NCBI GenBank assembly: GCA_025736915.1
Contig: CP107049.1
Span: forward strand, 2,356,001 to 2,420,000
Source of the DNA: Acinetobacter nosocomialis
GTDB taxonomy: Bacteria; Pseudomonadota; Gammaproteobacteria; Pseudomonadales; Moraxellaceae
Length of the DNA: 64,000 nucleotides
Direction: 5' to 3'
Numbering within the stretch: the first letter of the stretch is position 1; every line of letters starts with the position of its first letter. The position numbers were made by a program, and so were the translations under genes. Shown piece after piece: positions 62,775-64,000 of this stretch. The notes beneath the pieces are model-generated. The model did not search any database. It was not told where the DNA came from and saw only the letters and a program-made list of their open reading frames with translations.

Positions 62775-64000
62775 TTATACGGTTACAAGACGGTTAGATT
62801 TAACCATATCGGCTAAACCATGCGTTTTAAAGTAGTACTCAAGCCAGCTTTTTACAATAAGCGGATTATTCATTTTCATGACATCATCAAGTAACTTTTG
62901 GGCATCTGTCATTGGTACATGACAAATTGCTTTACGTACACGCAAGATGTTGCTTGAACTCATAGAAAGGGTATTAAAGCCCATTGCCATCAGTAAGATT
63001 GCGGATAATGGATCACCTGCCATCTCACCACAAATACTTACTGGTTTCTGGTATTTGTGACATTCCTTCACCAGTCGGGTCAAGGCACGCAAAATGGAAG
63101 GATGGAAGTGTGAATATACGCTGGCCACATGCGGGTTATTACGGTCCACTGCAAGCAAGTATTGAGTTAAATCATTTGAACCAACCGAGAAGAAATCGAC
63201 AAGCTCTGCAAACTCATCAATTTGTAGCAGTACACTTGGTACCTCTACCATAATCCCGATTTTTGGTTTAGTAATTTTAACTTGCTCTTCTTCTTGTACA
63301 GCTATCCAGTCACGCTCAAGTAAATAAAGTACTTCTTCGACTTCACTGACTGTTGTCACCATTGGCAATAGAATATGCAAATTATTTAAGCCAATACTGG
63401 CTTTGAGCATTGCACGGATTTGTGCCGAGAAAATCTCTGGATGATCGAGCGTAAAACGAATACCACGCCATCCTAACGCCGAGTTTTCTTCTTCAATACT
63501 GAAGTATGGCAAGTCTTTATCGGCACCAATATCGAGGGTCCGCATGACCACTGGTTTATTGGCAAAGTGACTCAACTGTTGACGATAGATAGCACGCTGT
63601 TCTTCTTCACCCGGGAAACGTTCCCGTAACATGAATGGAATTTCACTTCGATATAAGCCTACACCTTGCGCACCGCGTTGTACGCCGCGAACAACATCAA
63701 TCATGAGACCTGTATTTACAAAAAGTTGGACAGAAACCCCATCTGGAGTAATCGCTTCTTTAGTCTCGTATTGTTTGAGATCTTTTGCGATTTGCTCATC
63801 TTCTTTTTGAATTTCTTTATAGCGTTGACGTAAACGACGTGGAGGATTTACAAAAACACGGCCTTGATAAGCATCCACAATCATTTCCGCGTCATCAAGC
63901 GTGTTAACAGGTAGCTCAGTTACACCAACGACAGTTGGGATACCTAATGCGCGTGCCACAATTACCATATGCGAGTTAGCAGCACCTTCTGAGGTTACAA
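62775..64000 (-). CDS. ptsP: PEP-protein phosphotransferase PtsP (EI-Ntr), C-terminal part, truncated by window
   Basis: About 408 residues are visible; the N-terminal GAF domain and the start lie beyond 64000. The phosphohistidine motif is in TSEGAANSHMVIVARALG, with the His codon at 63969-63971. The PEP-binding TIM-barrel region follows: GVQRGAQGVGLYRSEIPFM, VMRTLDIGADKDLPYF, LGWRGIRF, IGIMVEVPSVLL, FFSVGSNDLTQYLLAVDRNN and the Cys-containing active-site SICGEMAGD. PtsP starts the nitrogen-related phosphorelay (PtsP-NPr-EIIA-Ntr). It could be plain EI (PtsI), but the LTQY and GEMAGD variants and Acinetobacter gene content favour PtsP. Confidence 0.92.
   Translation of the reverse strand, partial: VTSEGAANSHMVIVARALGIPTVVGVTELPVNTLDDAEMIVDAYQGRVFVNPPRRLRQRYKEIQKEDEQIAKDLKQYETKEAITPDGVSVQLFVNTGLMIDVVRGVQRGAQGVGLYRSEIPFMLRERFPGEEEQRAIYRQQLSHFANKPVVMRTLDIGADKDLPYFSIEEENSALGWRGIRFTLDHPEIFSAQIRAMLKASIGLNNLHILLPMVTTVSEVEEVLYLLERDWIAVQEEEQVKITKPKIGIMVEVPSVLLQIDEFAELVDFFSVGSNDLTQYLLAVDRNNPHVASVYSHFHPSILRALTRLVKECHKYQKPVSICGEMAGDPLSAILLMAMGFNTLSMSSSNILRVRKAICHVPMTDAQKLLDDVMKMNNPLIVKSWLEYYFKTHGLADMVKSNRLVTV

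Overview
This window is an AT-rich gammaproteobacterial chromosome segment, almost certainly from the Acinetobacter calcoaceticus-baumannii complex. The best marker is a MATE pump (41967-43313) that matches, as far as I remember it, the A. baumannii AbeM protein almost residue for residue. Other pointers are the Moraxellaceae-style gene order, an isolated gspFG pair, and a CatM/BenM-like LysR regulator. Species-level assignment (baumannii, pittii, nosocomialis) cannot be made by eye. I see no phage, integron, IS, CRISPR or plasmid genes; this is mostly core chromosome with some accessory genes.

Layout. 1-6260: end of recC, then recB and recD (the RecBCD recombination nuclease). 6261-6977: gene-free, with two candidate terminated small RNAs and a pair of operator-like repeats. 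6978-12399: a serine hydrolase divergent from rpsO-pnp, then a CorA-type transporter. 12400-20017, mostly on the minus strand: a palindromic repeat, cbpM/cbpA, a LysE exporter, hslO, a CPA2 antiporter and priA. 20166-21979: gspF-gspG (type II secretion). 22245-28589: small membrane proteins, a csaA-like gene, lnt-corC, tusA and the ETF-ubiquinone oxidoreductase. 28774-36399, mainly plus strand: a DUF1285 gene, murI, a DUF4062 protein, hemH, an MBL hydrolase, yacG, a TrmB-like methyltransferase, a YhiN-type flavoprotein, a GFA protein, and crcB behind a fluoride riboswitch. 36400-36904: composite palindromic repeats. 36905-46896: a HopJ-family gene, Zur-type rpmE2, a UbiB/AarF kinase-like gene, two SfnB-type flavoproteins, abeM with a YdcZ transporter, hemW, and an SDR/LysR divergent pair. 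46962-47135: two identical tRNA-Lys(UUU) genes. 47256-54948: a fatty acyl-CoA synthetase, rne with a long structured leader, rluC and a HAD phosphatase. 54992-64000: a YafY-type regulator, a GST, a DUF1345 protein, a LysR regulator, an MBL (NAPE-PLD-like) hydrolase, katG, and the C-terminal part of ptsP.

How genes work together. RecBCD, PriA and RNase E/PNPase/RluC/S15 cover DNA repair, restart and RNA metabolism. Lnt-CorC, MurI and GspFG concern the envelope. HemH and HemW concern heme. Metal and halide responses show as a fluoride riboswitch-crcB unit, a Zur-box-rpmE2 unit and a possible Fur-controlled membrane protein.

Most notable non-gene structure: (i) a 12-bp periodic array of DnaA-box-like 9-mers running into recD; (ii) two tandem candidate sRNAs after recD; (iii) a fluoride riboswitch followed by mutually exclusive-looking hairpins and a 15-codon leader ORF before crcB; (iv) a multibranched RNA fold in the rne leader; (v) a modular palindromic repeat family; (vi) a DUF4062/winged-helix-like protein of unknown role. 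None of these is proven from sequence alone.
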